Source of the DNA: Pseudomonadota bacterium
GTDB taxonomy: Bacteria > Desulfobacterota > Desulfovibrionia > Desulfovibrionales > Desulfovibrionaceae
DNA length: 62,657 nucleotides
Direction: 5' to 3'
Assembly (NCBI GenBank): GCA_023433925.1
Contig: JAEYTO010000071.1
Location: 1 to 62,657, forward strand
Part shown: piece by piece, positions 1 through 8,635 of the stretch
How the letters are laid out: every line of letters starts with the position of its first letter
How positions within the stretch are numbered: position 1 is the first letter of the stretch
Notes under the pieces: model-generated
Database searches by the model: none
What the model was told of the DNA's origin: nothing
The model's input: the letters and a program-made list of their open reading frames with translations, nothing else
Translations under genes and position numbers: made by a program

Positions 1-1245
1 GACCAGGAGGGTCAAGGCGCGCCGCAGCTCGCCCTGATCCAGGACCTGCGCCCGCCGCCCTCGGCCGCCCAGAATAGCCAGCTTCTCGCCGGGCGCCAAA
101 GGTTTGGGATCACCGCTGGTGCTCTCCAGGTCCACGACGCCTTTCTCCGAGGAGAGAAACCAGTCGTCGTCGCTCTCGCCGAACCACAGCGGCCTCAGAC
201 CCAGGGCGTCCACGCCGCCCAGGCACAGGTCGCCCAAGCGGGCCACGATGGCCGCCGGCCCCTGGGCCGAGGGCGGGAAGAACCAGCGTAGATGCTCGCA
301 GACCTTGCGCAGGTCCTCGTCAGCCCAGCGATCGACCTCGCTGTGAATGGCCGGGAAGAGCATCTCGAAGGCCTCCAGGGCATCGAAGCCGTGCGCGTGC
401 ATGAGCCCTTCCAGGATGCGATCCAGGTCCTGGGAGTCACTGCCGCCCGGCACGAGCGGGATATTCAGGGTCGCGGCCGTGGCGCGCAGCCGCTCGATGG
501 TGTTGATCTCGCCGTTGTGGCCGAGCAGGGCGAAGGGCTGGGCGCGTTCCGCCGTGGGCAGGGTGTTCGTGGAATAGCGGCTGTGGCCCAGGGTCATGAT
601 GGAGCGCGTGTCGGGATCTTGCAGGTCCGGATAGACGCGCTGGAGCAGCTCGGGCACGCCCCGCAGCTTGTAGACCGCCGTGTCGGGGCTCAGGGAAGCC
701 GTATGGATCTCGGGCAGCCCGGCCTCAAGCGCCGTCTTGACACGGAACAGGAGGCGGGCGGTCTCTTGGCGTCCCATGCCGGGAGCCATGCCGGCCACCT
801 GCCAGAAGAGCGGCGGCTCGGCCCTGGCGTGCGGCCCCAACTCCCGGTCGCGCGTGTTGCCCGTGACCTCGGTGAGGATGTCCAGGCCCGCCGAGCGCAG
901 GTGTTTCCGGGCGCGCTCCATGAGCGAGGCATGCCCGACGGCCAGCTTGGCCGGCAGAAGGAAATGGCCCACGCAGAAGCCGCGGCCTTCGGACAAATGC
1001 GGACTCAGGTCAGCGGCAGCGAGCCTGCGGGTCCATGCCTGGCGCGGGATGTCGACCATGACTCCGCAGCCGTCGCCCTCGTCGTTGATGTCGCCCGAGC
1101 GGTGAGCCATGCGCTTGAGCGCCTCGATGGTGCGGGCGATGTTCGTGTGCGTGGAGCGGCCCTGCTTGTCCACATAGGCGATGATGGCGCAGGCGTCCTG
1201 CTCCCGTGGCGGCATGGCCGTGCGTGCCCTTGCGGCGCTGCTCAT
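1..1245 (-). CDS. Glutamate synthase-type glutamine amidotransferase (class II), N-terminal part
   Basis: The gene runs off the left edge, so only the first 415 codons are present. The ATG at 1245 has AAGGAG just upstream. About 18 residues in, the protein shows an ACAIIAY stretch followed by HRSGDINDEGDGCGV. This resembles the class II (Ntn) glutamine amidotransferase domain of GltB, where a short propeptide is removed to expose a catalytic N-terminal Cys that releases ammonia from glutamine. Further on, LGHSRYSTNT and LLGHNGEINTIERLR are typical GltB substrate-site motifs. Desulfovibrios often carry split or free-standing glutamate synthase domains, so whether a synthase domain follows cannot be seen here. 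The amidotransferase call is firm; the exact enzyme is less so. Confidence 0.85.
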   Translation of the reverse strand, partial: MSSAARARTAMPPREQDACAIIAYVDKQGRSTHTNIARTIEALKRMAHRSGDINDEGDGCGVMVDIPRQAWTRRLAAADLSPHLSEGRGFCVGHFLLPAKLAVGHASLMERARKHLRSAGLDILTEVTGNTRDRELGPHARAEPPLFWQVAGMAPGMGRQETARLLFRVKTALEAGLPEIHTASLSPDTAVYKLRGVPELLQRVYPDLQDPDTRSIMTLGHSRYSTNTLPTAERAQPFALLGHNGEINTIERLRATAATLNIPLVPGGSDSQDLDRILEGLMHAHGFDALEAFEMLFPAIHSEVDRWADEDLRKVCEHLRWFFPPSAQGPAAIVARLGDLCLGGVDALGLRPLWFGESDDDWFLSSEKGVVDLESTSGDPKPLAPGEKLAILGGRGRRAQVLDQGELRRALTLLV

Positions 1246-1409
1246 GAATCCTCCTTGCGTCTTGGCCCTCTGCCGTCATGGACCACGATGGCCTGGCGGG
1301 TTGCGCGCCAGCCGTTCGCCGAGGACTCGCTCCATGCACGGCGGGCCGCCGAGCGCATGGACGTACGCATCATCTCTGTAACGCAAGTGAAGCGCGGCCG
1401 CCAGCAGGG

Positions 1410-1862
1410 CTACTCGCCCGTGAGTTGGGCCAGGATGAGGCCGTGGAATTCGCCGCCGTGAATGCCCATGTAGCGCCAGCCGAGATGGGCTCGGCACCCG
1501 CGGCACAGAGCCACCTGCCATTCGTAGCCCGGAAACCAGGTGAACTCGGACGACGGCGGGCCGTACGTTATGCAGCCGCGCGCCTCGGCGAAGCAGCCGA
1601 TCTCGAAGACCAGTCCGTAGGGATTGCAGAACACGTGCACATGCCTGCCCCGCACCTCCACGCGCGCGTCCTCGGGCGTGACCTTGGCGCGGCAGGCCTT
1701 GCAGAGCAGGAAACGCGGCCTGGCCTCGTCCTGCCCGGCCTCGCCGGAGCCGGGCGCGGTCCGGCCGGCCCGCTGCTCGCCTGTCTCGCGCAGGAGCGCA
1801 TAATCCGCCGGGATCAGGTTCGAACAGGTTGATTTGCAGGGAGAGCTGGTCCACATGGCCAT
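1410..1862 (-). CDS. CULT-domain (cereblon-like) small protein
   Basis: A 150-residue protein carrying the full signature of the CULT domain, the thalidomide-binding fold of eukaryotic cereblon that also occurs as small bacterial proteins. Two zinc-binding pairs are visible, C54xxC57 and C120xxC123. Three tryptophans, W109, W115 and W129, are spaced 6 and 14 residues apart, the same spacing as the human cereblon cage W380/W386/W400, and Y131 follows in the position after the last Trp. The core reads FCNPYGLVFEIGCF then EFTWFPGYEWQVALCRGC. No signal peptide is obvious. The first roughly 50 residues are low-complexity and the start is uncertain: an AGGAGG lies about 16 bases before the ATG at 1862, and an ATG directly after it is in another frame. 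The family's bacterial role is unknown. The next gene upstream is tRNA-Asn, which has its own terminator. Confidence 0.85.
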   Translation of the reverse strand: MAMWTSSPCKSTCSNLIPADYALLRETGEQRAGRTAPGSGEAGQDEARPRFLLCKACRAKVTPEDARVEVRGRHVHVFCNPYGLVFEIGCFAEARGCITYGPPSSEFTWFPGYEWQVALCRGCRAHLGWRYMGIHGGEFHGLILAQLTGE

Positions 1863-2025
1863 GTCTGATATCTAGCATCCTCCTGAACAGCTTGCCAGAC
1901 CAGCGGCTGATTGCCTTGCCGGTTGGAGCGGGCGGCGGATCAGGAGACTTTTGGAGCTTGTCGGGCAGGGCATCGGGCGGGCGTGTCTGACGGGCGCCGT
2001 TTGTCCGGCACATGTCTGACGGCAA

Positions 2026-2058
2026 GAAAAAAGGGTTCAGCTGTTCAGCTAAACCCTT
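2026..2058 (-). terminator. Rho-independent terminator of tRNA-Asn
   Basis: On the minus strand an imperfect 12-bp stem (AAGGGTTTAGCT pairing with AGCTGAACCCTT, one mismatch) with a short loop is followed by a run of six T. It lies immediately 3' of the tRNA-Asn CCA end. Confidence 0.85.
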
Positions 2059-2066
2059 GTTTCTTC

Positions 2067-2142
2067 TGGCTCCCCGGCACGGACTTGAACCGCGAACCTA
2101 GTGGTTAACAGCCACCCGCTCTGCCTATTGAGCTACCGGGGA
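2067..2142 (-). tRNA. tRNA-Asn (GTT)
   Basis: A 76-nt cloverleaf on the minus strand. The acceptor stem is TCCCCGG/CCGGGGA, the D-arm contains AGCTCAATAGGCAGAGC, the anticodon loop is CTGTTAA (anticodon GTT) on a GGTGG/CCACT stem, and the T-arm is GCGGTTCAAGTCCGT. The 3' CCA is encoded. A sigma-70-type promoter lies upstream and a terminator downstream, so this looks like a single-gene transcription unit. Confidence 0.97.
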
Positions 2143-2169
2143 AGGCGAGCCGCTTGCGGCGAAGAAGTG

Positions 2170-2198
2170 CATTAAACCCATCCGCATGGACTCGTCAA
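2170..2198 (-). promoter_or_regulatory. Sigma-70-type promoter for tRNA-Asn
   Basis: Read on the minus strand, TTGACG (2198-2193) is separated by exactly 17 bases from TTAATG (2175-2170). This places a start about 20-25 bases before the mature tRNA 5' end at 2142, as expected for a tRNA gene. Confidence 0.65.
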
Positions 2199-2264
2199 GC
2201 GTCATCTCCAAGATGGTGAAAATTTTTCGCGCATGGGGGTATTCGAGCGCACTATTTCTGTTCC

Positions 2265-2293
2265 TTGACGCTCCAAAATAATTGGCTTAACCA
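2265..2293 (+). promoter_or_regulatory. Candidate promoter for the lysS block
   Basis: TTGACG, 17 bases, then TAACCA, about 155 bases before the lysS start. The -10 match is modest. It is the best-looking candidate in the 2143-2448 gap between the divergent tRNA and lysS; nothing else in that gap looks like a gene. Confidence 0.4.
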
Positions 2294-2448
2294 CTTCGGG
2301 TTCCGGAGGAAGCAGCAGCACAGGCCGGGCGCGGCGCGAAACCGCCACCAGTCCGAGAGCTTCCACCCATCCCGACAGTCCGCTGCCCGGCCCATCGTCG
2401 GGCGGCAAGCCACGCATCGGAACAGCCATCCGCATCGGAGTCGTTGCG

Positions 2449-4020
2449 TTGAGTGATAAGAACCAACCAATCAAGCTGAAGTCCAAGTCCGGGAACGTCG
2501 AGAAGTTCCAGCCCTTTCTGCAGGCCCTGAACGCCAAGAGCGAGCTCAACGAGGTCCTCAAGAACAGGGTTGAGAAAGCCGTCCAGCTCATGGATGACGG
2601 CGTGCCTCTTTATCCCAACGGCTTCGTCAAGACCGACGATCTCGGCGCGCTCGCCGCGACCTACGCGGACACGCCGGCCGAGGCGCTGGAAGACCTTGGC
2701 CGCGAGTTCATCGTGGCGGGCCGCATCGTGGCCCTGCGCTCCTTCGGCAAAGCCGCGTTCTGTCACTTGCAGGACTCCACGGGCCGGCTGCAGATCTTCG
2801 CTTCGCGCGAGGACCTTGGCGAAACCGCGTACAACGTCTTCAAACGGCTCGATCTGGGTGACATCATCGGCGTGCGCGGGACGCTCTTCCGCACCAAGAC
2901 CGGCGAATTGACGCTCAAGTCCGCCGAGGTCACGCTGCTGACCAAGTCCCTGCGGACGCTGCCCGAGAAGTACCACGGCCTCAAGGACGTGGAGACGCGC
3001 TACCGCCAGCGCTACGTGGACCTCATCGTCACGCCCAGGACGCGCGAGATTTTCTTCAAGCGCACCCAAATCGTGCGCGAGCTGCGCAATTTTTTGGATC
3101 GGGAGGGCTTCATGGAGGTGGAGACGCCCATGATGCAGCCCATCCCGGGCGGGGCCACGGCCAAGCCCTTCGAGACCCACCACAACGCCCTGGACATGAA
3201 GCTCTACATGCGCATCGCGCCCGAGCTCTACCTGAAGCGGCTCCTGGTGGGCGGATTCGAGAAGGTCTACGAGGTCAACCGCAACTTCCGCAACGAGGGC
3301 ATCTCGACCCAGCACAATCCCGAATTCACCATGTGCGAGTTCTACTGGGCCTACGCGACCTTCGAGAACCTCATGGATCTCACGGAGCGCATGTTCGCCC
3401 ACATCGCGCGGCAGGTCACCGGCTCCACCGTGGTCGAGTACCAGGGCGAGAAGATCGACCTGACGCCCGGCGCCTGGAAGAGGGTGTCCTTCCTTGATTC
3501 CCTGCGCACCATCGGCGGCCTGCCGCCCGAGATCTACATGGACATGACCAGGGCCAAGACCCTGGTGCGCGAGCGCGGCGAGAAGGTCCTGGACAGCGAC
3601 AAGCCCGGCAAAATCCAGGCCATGCTCTTCGACATGTACGTGGAGCCCAAGCTCGTGCAGCCGCACTTCATCTACCATTACCCGACGGACATCTCGCCCC
3701 TGTCCCGGCGCAACGACCAAGACCCGTCCATCACCGACCGCTTCGAGCTGTTCATCTCCGGTCGCGAAATGGCCAACGCCTTCTCCGAGCTCAACGACCC
3801 CGTGGACCAGCGCCTGCGCTTCCTGGAGCAGGTCAAGGAGAAGGAGGCCGGCGACGAGGAGGCCCACTACATGGACGAGGATTACGTGCGCGCCCTGGAA
3901 TACGGCATGCCGCCGGCAGCCGGGCAGGGCATCGGCATCGACCGTCTGGTCATGCTGCTTACCGACTCGCCCTCCATCCGCGAGGTAATCCTGTTCCCCT
4001 TGCTGCGCCCGGAAGCCTGA
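2449..4020 (+). CDS. lysS: Lysyl-tRNA synthetase, class II
   Basis: Charges tRNA-Lys with lysine in the cytosol. The 523-residue length fits bacterial class II LysRS. An N-terminal OB-fold anticodon-binding part (EFIVAGRIVALRSFGKAAF) is followed by the catalytic domain with motif 2 (FRNEGISTQHNPEF) and a C-terminal motif 3 (GIGIDRLVMLLTDSPSIREV). The start is a TTG with GGAG 8 bases upstream. Three bases separate its stop from the ATG of the Lol permease gene, so lysS probably heads the outer-membrane biogenesis operon. This coupling of a tRNA synthetase to lol/bam genes matches what I recall from other Desulfovibrio genomes. Confidence 0.97.
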   Translation: MSDKNQPIKLKSKSGNVEKFQPFLQALNAKSELNEVLKNRVEKAVQLMDDGVPLYPNGFVKTDDLGALAATYADTPAEALEDLGREFIVAGRIVALRSFGKAAFCHLQDSTGRLQIFASREDLGETAYNVFKRLDLGDIIGVRGTLFRTKTGELTLKSAEVTLLTKSLRTLPEKYHGLKDVETRYRQRYVDLIVTPRTREIFFKRTQIVRELRNFLDREGFMEVETPMMQPIPGGATAKPFETHHNALDMKLYMRIAPELYLKRLLVGGFEKVYEVNRNFRNEGISTQHNPEFTMCEFYWAYATFENLMDLTERMFAHIARQVTGSTVVEYQGEKIDLTPGAWKRVSFLDSLRTIGGLPPEIYMDMTRAKTLVRERGEKVLDSDKPGKIQAMLFDMYVEPKLVQPHFIYHYPTDISPLSRRNDQDPSITDRFELFISGREMANAFSELNDPVDQRLRFLEQVKEKEAGDEEAHYMDEDYVRALEYGMPPAAGQGIGIDRLVMLLTDSPSIREVILFPLLRPEA

Positions 4021-4023
4021 TTA

Positions 4024-5253
4024 ATGCGATTCGAGCTCTTCGTCGCCTTGCGCTACCTGCTCGCCCTGCGCAAGCAGGCCTTCATCTCCGTCATTTCGCT
4101 GTTCGCCGTGCTCGGGGTCTGCCTGGGCGTGGCCTCGCTCATCGTGGTCATGGGCGTCATGAACGGCTTCTCCACGGACCTTAGGGACAAGATCCTGGGC
4201 GTCAACGCCCACGTGATCGTCATGAACGCCCACGGAGCCATGACGGGCGCGGATGAGATCGCCAGACTGGCCGCGTCCGTGCCGGGCGTGACCGGCGCGA
4301 CGCCCTTCATCTACTCCGAGGTCATGGTTTCCACGCCGAGGGGAGTCAAGGGGGTCGTCCTGCGCGGCATCGATCCGGACAGCTCGGCCAAGGTGCTCTC
4401 CCTGGAGCGGGACATGCTCGCGGGCGAGGTCCGGGATCTGAGGCGTGAGGAGAATCAGCCGGGCATCATCGTCGGGCATGATCTGGCCACCCGCCTGGGC
4501 TTGAGCGTGGGCAGCACGGTCAACCTCCTGTCGCCCACGGGCAGCCGCTCGGCCGCCGGCTTCATGCCGAAGGTCAAATTCTTCACCGTGGCGGGCGTCT
4601 TCAAGACCGGCATGTTCGAGTATGATTCGAGCCTGGCTTATGTCTCCTTGGGCGCGGCACGTGAATTGCTCGGCTTCAGCGGCGATGTCGTCTCGGGCAT
4701 CGAGCTGCGCCTGGCCGATGTCTATGCCGCGGAGCGCGTTTCCAAGCGCGTGGAGAGCAAGCTCGGCGGCTACCCGTTCATGGTGCGCAACTGGATGGAG
4801 ATGAACGCGAACCTCTTCGCCGCCCTCAAGCTTGAGAAGACGGCCATGTTCATCTTTCTGGTGCTCATCATCCTCGTGGGCTCCTTCTCCATCATCACCA
4901 CGCTGATGATGCTGGTGATCCAGAAGACGCGCGACATCGCCGTGCTCATGTCCATGGGCGCCAAGCCCCGGGAGATACAGCGGATTTTCATGCTCCAGGG
5001 CACGATCATCGGCGCCCTGGGCACGGCCCTGGGCTACCTGCTGGGAGTGCCCGTGAGCCTTCTGCTCAAGAAGTACCAATTCATCGAGCTGCCGCGCGAC
5101 GTGTACCCGGTGGACTATCTGCCCGTAAGGCTGGAGGTGCTCGACCTGACCCTCATCGGAGTGGCGGCCCTGGCCCTGTGCTTCGCCGCAACGCTTTACC
5201 CGGCGCGGAAGGCCTCGCGGCTCAAGCCTGCCGACGCCCTGCGCTACGAATAG
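4024..5253 (+). CDS. lolC: Lipoprotein-releasing ABC transporter permease (LolC/LolE family)
   Basis: A 409-residue inner-membrane protein with the LolC/E plan: one N-terminal transmembrane helix (LGVASLIVVMGVMNG region), a periplasmic domain of about 230 residues, then three C-terminal helices with the FtsX-like segment VLMSMGAKPREIQRIFMLQG. It extracts outer-membrane lipoproteins from the inner membrane and hands them to LolA. Only one permease gene precedes lolD, so the complex may use two copies of this subunit, as in bacteria with a single LolCE-type (LolF) protein; assignment to LolC versus LolE is therefore arbitrary. It sits between lysS and lolD with gaps of 3 bases on each side. Confidence 0.92.
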   Translation: MRFELFVALRYLLALRKQAFISVISLFAVLGVCLGVASLIVVMGVMNGFSTDLRDKILGVNAHVIVMNAHGAMTGADEIARLAASVPGVTGATPFIYSEVMVSTPRGVKGVVLRGIDPDSSAKVLSLERDMLAGEVRDLRREENQPGIIVGHDLATRLGLSVGSTVNLLSPTGSRSAAGFMPKVKFFTVAGVFKTGMFEYDSSLAYVSLGAARELLGFSGDVVSGIELRLADVYAAERVSKRVESKLGGYPFMVRNWMEMNANLFAALKLEKTAMFIFLVLIILVGSFSIITTLMMLVIQKTRDIAVLMSMGAKPREIQRIFMLQGTIIGALGTALGYLLGVPVSLLLKKYQFIELPRDVYPVDYLPVRLEVLDLTLIGVAALALCFAATLYPARKASRLKPADALRYE

Positions 5254-5256
5254 GTT

Positions 5257-5943
5257 ATGTCTGAAACGCCGCTCTATCTGCTCCGCGAGGTTGGCAAGGA
5301 GGTCTCGGGTCCGGCCGAGCGCCTGGTCATCCTGCGCAAAATCGACCTGCGCGTGGAGGAGGGGGAGTCCCTGGCCATCATCGGCGCCTCGGGCTCCGGC
5401 AAGACGACCCTCCTGCACATCCTGGCCACCCTGGACACGCCTTCCTGGGGCGAGGCGGCCTTTCGCGGCCGCACCCTCGGAGGCCTCGGCAGCGAGGCCC
5501 GGGCCAGGCTGCGCAACAAAGAGATGGGGCTCATCTTCCAATTCCACCATCTGCTGCCCGAGTTCGACACCCGCGAGAACGTGGCCATGCCCGGCCTCAT
5601 CGGCGGGCTGCCCCGGCGCAAGGCCCTGGAAATGGCCGAGGAGGCTCTGGGCCACGTGGGCCTGTCCGACCGCGCCGACCATCTGGTGACCACGCTTTCG
5701 GGCGGCGAGCGCCAGCGCGCCGCCATAGCCAGGGCCATCCTCATGAAGCCGTGCGTGCTCCTGGCCGACGAGCCCAGCGGCAGCCTGGACGAGGCCAACG
5801 GCGAGAAGATCGCCGAGCTCATGTTGCGCCTCAACCGCGAGCTGGGCATGACGCTCGTGGTTGTGACACACAACCAGAGCCTGGCGCAGCGCATGGGCAG
5901 GCGCCTTGAGCTGCACGCGGGAGAGCTGCATGCCCATGCGTAG
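5257..5943 (+). CDS. lolD: Lipoprotein-releasing ABC transporter ATP-binding protein
   Basis: A 228-residue ATPase with Walker A GASGSGKT at 43-50, ABC signature LSGGERQR, Walker B VLLADEPSG and the switch His in VVVTHN. Family features and direct adjacency to the LolC/E-type permease identify it as LolD, which powers lipoprotein release from the inner membrane. Its 3' end overlaps the start of bamA, suggesting translational coupling of lipoprotein export to beta-barrel assembly; BAM accessory subunits are themselves lipoproteins. Confidence 0.93.
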   Translation: MSETPLYLLREVGKEVSGPAERLVILRKIDLRVEEGESLAIIGASGSGKTTLLHILATLDTPSWGEAAFRGRTLGGLGSEARARLRNKEMGLIFQFHHLLPEFDTRENVAMPGLIGGLPRRKALEMAEEALGHVGLSDRADHLVTTLSGGERQRAAIARAILMKPCVLLADEPSGSLDEANGEKIAELMLRLNRELGMTLVVVTHNQSLAQRMGRRLELHAGELHAHA

Positions 5944-8635
5944 GCCGTCGCTTCTCTGGGCTGTGCTCGCCATCGTGCTCTGGGTGCTCCCGGCCATGGC
6001 CCAAGCGCCCAAGGGGCCCAAGGTTCTGGTGCTGCCCTTCGAGGTCAACGCAAGCTCCGAGCTGGCCTATCTCAAGGCCGGGCTGCCCAAGCTCCTGCGC
6101 GACCGGCTGGACTCCATGGGCTTCGAGATGATCACCTTCGCTAGGATGGAGGAGGCCCTCAAGGCCTTGGACGAGGAGTACCTGGACATCAGGACCGTGC
6201 GCGATCTGGCCCTGCAGACCGGCGCCGAGTATGCCGTCTACGGCAGCTTCAGCCAGGCCGGGGAGGCCATCAGCGTGGACGCCCGCCTGGTGGAAGCCTA
6301 CGGGCTCAAGCCGGTCAAGCCCATCTTCGTGGCCAAGCAAGGGCTCATCAACGTGCTTCCGGCGGTGGACGAGCTTGCCGAAAAGATCAGGCTGGAGCTC
6401 CTAAGCAAGGATGTCATCCAGGAAATCGAGGTCCGCGGGAACAAGTACATCGAGAAGGACGTGGTCCTCCTGCGCCTGTCGACGCAGAAGGGCGACATCT
6501 ACGATCCCGGCAAGGCCGACCAGGATCTTCGGCGCATATTCGACCTGGGCTACTTCGAGGACGTGCAGGTGGCCCTGGAGGATGTGCCCGGCGGCAAGCG
6601 GATCATCTTCATAGTCACCGAGAAGCCGCGCATCGGCGTTATCGACGTGGAAGGCAACGACGAGTTGGACGATGACGACATCACCGAGGTCATGACCACC
6701 AAGACCGGCTCGGTGCTCAACCCGTCCCTGCTCTCCGAGGACCTGAACAAGATCCGCGAGCTCTACCGCAAGGAAGGCTACTACAAGGCCGACGTGCGCT
6801 ACGAGGTGGAAAGCCCCGAGGGGCAGCAGGCCCGCCTCGTGATCAAGATCGTGGAGGGCCCGGAGCTGTACATCCGCGAGATCAAGATAGCAGGCGCCAA
6901 GGAGCTGGACCCGGATGACATCAAGGATGACCTCGCCCTTTCCGAGCGTGGCTTCTTTTCTTGGCTCACCGGCTCGGGCGTCCTCAAGGAAGAGCTTCTG
7001 GAGAGGGATACCGCGGCCATCGAAGCATATTACGGCAACCGAGGCTTCCTGAAAGCCACGGTCGGCAAGCCCGAGGTGGATTTTCGGGACGATGGCATCC
7101 ACATTACCTATAATGTCTCCGAGGGCCCGCGCTACAAGGTTTCGCGAGTCGATTACCGTGGGGACATGCTCGTGCCCGAGGATGTGCTTCGCGCGCGCAC
7201 TCGGCTAGATGAATTCGCCGAGAAGGGGAAGTACCTCGATCGGTCGGTGATGCGCGAGGACGTGCAGCGGCTCAACGAATTCTACATGGATTACGGCTAC
7301 GCCTTCGCCGACACGAAGGTGGACATGAAAGTGGACGACGAGAACCTGCTCGTCGCGGTGACCTATATCCTGGAGAAGAACCACAAGGTCTACATTCGCC
7401 GTGTGCATGTGGATGGCAACACGAAGACGCGCTCCAACGTCATCCTGCGCGAGATGCGCCTGGGCGACGGCGACCTGTTCAACGGCAGCCAGATCTCGCG
7501 CTCCAACGAGCGGCTCGTGAAGCTCGACTACTTCGAGCAAGCGGAGGTCGAAACGATGCCCACGGGCCGCGACAACGAGCTTGACCTGCTGGTCAGGGTC
7601 AAGGAGAAGCCCACGGGCATGCTTTCCGCCGGCACGGGCTACTCCACATACTCGAAGATGTTCGTCTCGGCGTCCATCCAGGAGCGCAACCTGTTCGGCA
7701 AAGGCTACCAGCTCGGTTTGACGAGCAGTTTCAGCGCCCGCGATACGCAGTACACCTTGTCTTTTACAAATCCCCACGTATACGATACCAACTTGAGCGT
7801 CGGCACTGACCTGTACATGACGGAGATGGACTACCTCGATTACGACAAGGACACCACCGGCGGCAGGATCAGGTTCGGCTGGCCTCTGGGCGAGTACACG
7901 CGCTCCACGGTATCCTACAGGCTTGATAGGTACATCATCAATGAAGTGGATGATGATGCCGCCAGGGAGATCAGGGAGCTTGAGGGCGAGAACTGGTCGA
8001 GCGTGGCCGGGCTGACGCTGCGCCGCGACACGACCAACCGGCCGTTCAATCCGAACAGGGGGACCGACTCGGCCATCTACACGGAATACGGCGGCGGCCT
8101 TCTGGGTGGAAGCGATCACTTCATCAAATGGATCGTCGACTATAACTACTATTATGGCCTGTGGTGGAACACGGTATTCCATCTGCGGTCAAACGTCGGT
8201 CTGGTGGTCCAGAACCGGTCGAACGAGGACGTCCCGGCCTTCGAGCGCTTCTACCTGGGCGGCATCAACTCGGTGCGCGGCTATGAAGGCCGGCACATTT
8301 CGCCCAGGGATGTCGAGACGGACGATTTTCTGGGCGGCGACAAGATGTTCTTCACCAACCTGGAGTATGTCTTTCCCATCAAGGAGGATTTCGGGCTGCT
8401 CGGAGTGGTCTTCTTCGATGCAGGCAACTCCTGGGGCGAGGACGAGTCCTATTTCGGGCAGACGAATTCCAGTGACGAGAGACTGCCGCTGGGCTTGTAT
8501 AAAAGCTGGGGCCTCGGCCTTCGCTGGCTGTCGCCCATCGGCCCCTTGCGCCTTGAGTATGGCTTCCCGCTGGACAGGCTCAGGGACAGCCCCGAGGATG
8601 GACGGCTGGAGTTCTCTCTCGGCGGCGTTTTCTAG
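5930..8635 (+). CDS. bamA: Outer-membrane protein assembly factor BamA with an extra N-terminal domain
   Basis: A 901-residue Omp85 protein that inserts beta-barrel proteins into the outer membrane. The chosen ATG at 5930 follows GGGAG and gives a clean signal peptide (hydrophobic core WAVLAIVLWVLPAMA, cleavage after AQA). Residues of about 30-165 form a domain not part of canonical BamA: it starts VLVLPFEVNASSELAYLKAG and resembles the N-terminal fold seen in FlgO/CsgG/TolB-type proteins. POTRA repeats start near residue 167 (IQEIEVRGNKYIEKD) and five can be traced (VIDVEGNDEL, IREIKIAGAKEL, VSRVDYRGD, IRRVHVDGNTKTRSNVI). The C-terminal barrel has the Omp85 motif VRGYEGR and ends in Phe (LGGVF). 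It overlaps lolD by 14 bases. Confidence 0.95.
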   Translation: MPMRRPSLLWAVLAIVLWVLPAMAQAPKGPKVLVLPFEVNASSELAYLKAGLPKLLRDRLDSMGFEMITFARMEEALKALDEEYLDIRTVRDLALQTGAEYAVYGSFSQAGEAISVDARLVEAYGLKPVKPIFVAKQGLINVLPAVDELAEKIRLELLSKDVIQEIEVRGNKYIEKDVVLLRLSTQKGDIYDPGKADQDLRRIFDLGYFEDVQVALEDVPGGKRIIFIVTEKPRIGVIDVEGNDELDDDDITEVMTTKTGSVLNPSLLSEDLNKIRELYRKEGYYKADVRYEVESPEGQQARLVIKIVEGPELYIREIKIAGAKELDPDDIKDDLALSERGFFSWLTGSGVLKEELLERDTAAIEAYYGNRGFLKATVGKPEVDFRDDGIHITYNVSEGPRYKVSRVDYRGDMLVPEDVLRARTRLDEFAEKGKYLDRSVMREDVQRLNEFYMDYGYAFADTKVDMKVDDENLLVAVTYILEKNHKVYIRRVHVDGNTKTRSNVILREMRLGDGDLFNGSQISRSNERLVKLDYFEQAEVETMPTGRDNELDLLVRVKEKPTGMLSAGTGYSTYSKMFVSASIQERNLFGKGYQLGLTSSFSARDTQYTLSFTNPHVYDTNLSVGTDLYMTEMDYLDYDKDTTGGRIRFGWPLGEYTRSTVSYRLDRYIINEVDDDAAREIRELEGENWSSVAGLTLRRDTTNRPFNPNRGTDSAIYTEYGGGLLGGSDHFIKWIVDYNYYYGLWWNTVFHLRSNVGLVVQNRSNEDVPAFERFYLGGINSVRGYEGRHISPRDVETDDFLGGDKMFFTNLEYVFPIKEDFGLLGVVFFDAGNSWGEDESYFGQTNSSDERLPLGLYKSWGLGLRWLSPIGPLRLEYGFPLDRLRDSPEDGRLEFSLGGVF

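Noticed and set aside
1276..2025. 249-codon frame overlapping the CULT gene
   Set aside because: No recognisable domain. The overlapping frame has a complete zinc and Trp-cage pattern, so only that one is called; the ATG near the AGGAGG is noted as a start ambiguity.
2067..2142. tRNA-Asn as an integration site for a mobile island
   Set aside because: No integrase and no duplicated tRNA 3' end were seen nearby.
2287..3867. 526-codon minus-strand open frame over lysS
   Set aside because: Antisense shadow of a clear lysyl-tRNA synthetase.
4021..6048. 675-codon minus-strand open frame over the lol genes
   Set aside because: His/Gln/Gly-rich nonsense composition typical of the reverse frame of a GC-rich gene; the lolC and lolD genes explain the region.
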